A DNA stretch of 42,095 nt from Rubrivivax sp. (GTDB lineage Bacteria > Pseudomonadota > Gammaproteobacteria > Burkholderiales > Burkholderiaceae_C), in NCBI GenBank assembly GCA_016790395.1, contig JAEUPH010000145.1, positions 1 through 42,095 on the forward strand, given 5' to 3'. Shown here piece after piece: positions 40,926 through 42,095 of the stretch. A model generated the notes under the pieces. The model saw only the letters and a program-made list of their open reading frames with translations. It was not told the DNA's origin and ran no database searches. The position numbers and the translations under genes were made by a program. The stretch's first letter is position 1; the number at the start of each line of letters is the position of its first letter.

Positions 40926-41855
40926 TCAGACCCGATCGATGATCTTCTCGCCGAACAGCCCTTGCGGCCGCACGAGAAGGAAAGCCAGCGCCAGCACGTA
41001 GGCGAACCAGATCTCGATGCCGCCGCCGACCATGGGGCCGATGTAGGCCTCGGAGAGCTTCTCGCCCACGCCGATGATCAGCCCGCCGATCACCGCGCCG
41101 GGCACGCTGGTGAGGCCGCCCAGGATGACGACGGGCAGCGCCTTCAGGGCCACGAGCGACAGCGAGAACTGCACGCCCAGCTTGCTGCCCCAGATGATGC
41201 CGGCCACCAGCGCCACGAAGCCGGCGACGCTCCAGACGATGACCCAGATGCGCGCCAGCGGGATGCCGATGCTCTGCGCCGCCTGGTGGTCGTCGGCCAC
41301 GGCGCGCAGCGCGCGGCCGGTGGCCGTCTTCTGGAAGAAGAGGCTGAGGCCCGCCACCAGCGCGGCGGCGATCAGCGCCGCGTACAGCTCTTCCTTGTTG
41401 ACCAGGATGCCGCCCTGGAAGGTGCTCTCGAACAGGAAGATCGGGTCCTTGGGCAGGCCGATGTCGATCTTGTAGATGTCGTTGCCGAACACCGTCTGGC
41501 CGAAGCCGTCCAGAAAGTAGGCGATGCCCAGGGTGGCCATCAGCAGCGTCACGCCTTCCTGGTTCACCAGCTTGCCCAGCACCAGCCGTTCGATGATCCA
41601 GGCCACGCCGATCATGATGAGCATGGCCACGCCGAAGGCCAGCACGTTGGCCAGCAGCTGGCTCTCGAAGCCCAGCCACTCGGGCAGCCACACCGCGAAG
41701 CGCGCCATCGCCAGCGCGGCGAACAGCACCATCGCGCCCTGCGCGAAGTTGAAGACGCCGCTGGCCTTGAAGATGAGCACGAAGCCGAGCGCGACCAGCG
41801 AATACAGCATGCCCGTCATCAGGCCGCCGATCAGGGTTTCGAGGAAGGGTCCCAT
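40926..41855 (-). CDS. livH: Branched-chain-type ABC transporter permease (LivH)
   Basis: The 309-residue protein has about eight transmembrane helices. The LivH motifs are LYSLVALGFVLIFKASGVFNFAQGAM at the start, the coupling loop TGRALRAVADDHQAAQSIGIP and LPVVILGGLTSVPGAVIGGLIIG. It pairs with LivM as the channel. The start at 41855 is 9 bases after the LivG stop, so the two are translated together. Nothing is missing from the fold. Confidence 0.95.
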   Translation of the reverse strand: MGPFLETLIGGLMTGMLYSLVALGFVLIFKASGVFNFAQGAMVLFAALAMARFAVWLPEWLGFESQLLANVLAFGVAMLIMIGVAWIIERLVLGKLVNQEGVTLLMATLGIAYFLDGFGQTVFGNDIYKIDIGLPKDPIFLFESTFQGGILVNKEELYAALIAAALVAGLSLFFQKTATGRALRAVADDHQAAQSIGIPLARIWVIVWSVAGFVALVAGIIWGSKLGVQFSLSLVALKALPVVILGGLTSVPGAVIGGLIIGVGEKLSEAYIGPMVGGGIEIWFAYVLALAFLLVRPQGLFGEKIIDRV

Positions 41856-41864
41856 CGTGCTGCC

Positions 41865-42095
41865 TCAGTGTCCCGCGCCCAGGTAGGCGCTGATGACTTC
41901 CGGATTGCTGCGCACCTCGTCAGGCGTGCCGTCGCCGATCTTCTTGCCGTAGTCCAGCACCACCACGCGGTCGGAGATGTCCATCACCACGCCCATGTCG
42001 TGTTCGATCAGCACGATGGTCGTGCCGTACTCGTCGTTGACGTCCAGGATGAAGCGGCTCATGTCCTGCTTCTCCTCGACGTTCATGCCGGCCAT
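41865..42095 (-). CDS. livG: Branched-chain-type ABC transporter ATPase LivG, C-terminal part
   Basis: Seventy-six residues are visible before the window edge and the true start lies beyond 42095. The segment covers the region after Walker B: TTIVLIEHDMGVVMDISDRVVVLDYGKKIGDGTPDEV, with the switch His in IEHDMG, then NPEVISAYLGAGH, the normal LivG C-terminus. The Walker A, signature and Walker B parts are outside the window. It is the first seen gene of the operon. Confidence 0.93.
   Translation of the reverse strand: MAGMNVEEKQDMSRFILDVNDEYGTTIVLIEHDMGVVMDISDRVVVLDYGKKIGDGTPDEVRSNPEVISAYLGAGH

Noticed and set aside
1-42095. Transposases, integrases, att sites, CRISPR arrays, tRNA and rRNA
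   Set aside because: I looked for these across both strands and saw no motifs or repeat-spacer pattern; the only dispersed repeat is the three-copy palindromic element.

Overview
The window is about 42 kb of GC-rich chromosomal DNA (strong G/C bias at third codon positions). It most resembles a Burkholderiales betaproteobacterium of the Rubrivivax/Leptothrix/Ideonella kind. The reasons are six Bug-type (TctC-like) periplasmic binding proteins, a Burkholderiales-style trimeric porin, a PEP-CTERM surface protein, the housekeeping order rplM-rpsI / coiled-coil membrane protein / bactofilin / erpA / anmK / M23 peptidase / tyrS, and three copies of a short GC-rich palindromic repeat between genes of operons. 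This placement is inference from gene content. I see no rRNA, tRNA, CRISPR array, insertion sequence or prophage.

Region 1 (1-18882) is a catabolic and uptake block. A divergent LysR regulator, cut by the window edge, is followed by some sixteen forward genes, many overlapping by a few bases. In order they are: a PrpF-family isomerase whose frame runs without a stop into a Bug protein; a porin; a MaoC-like itaconyl/mesaconyl-CoA hydratase; a class III CoA-transferase; a CitE-like citramalyl-CoA lyase; a fumarase-superfamily lyase; an M16 peptidase; a second Bug protein; TcuA and TcuB (tricarballylate oxidation); a LysR regulator with two DNA-binding domains; a third Bug protein; a family 3 binding lipoprotein; two more Bug proteins; and an alpha/beta hydrolase. 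Read together, the enzymes suggest one route: tricarballylate to cis-aconitate (TcuAB), to trans-aconitate (PrpF-like), to itaconate (fumarase-superfamily decarboxylase, like fungal Tad1), to itaconyl-CoA, to citramalyl-CoA, to acetyl-CoA plus pyruvate. This is the most interesting hypothesis in the window. It rests on family membership and gene order, not on assay.

Region 2 (18883-32373) is mostly housekeeping: htpG behind a heat-shock-like promoter and a perfect inverted repeat; a glycine-rich lipoprotein; srkA-like kinase and a DUF2726 protein; a GNAT acetyltransferase; rplM-rpsI with a long leader; a coiled-coil inner-membrane protein; bactofilin; erpA; and, on the minus strand, anmK and an M23 endopeptidase, divergent from tyrS, a CDF metal transporter and dtd.

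Region 3 (32374-34880) holds one large secreted protein with HAF-type and passenger-like repeats and a C-terminal PEP-CTERM anchor, closed by a bidirectional terminator.

Region 4 (34904-42095, minus strand) is a branched-chain-type ABC transporter operon (LivG partial, LivH, LivM, binding protein, LivF) followed by a small unknown protein, a phenylacetate-CoA-ligase-like enzyme and a sixth Bug protein. It probably imports and activates an aromatic or other carboxylic acid.
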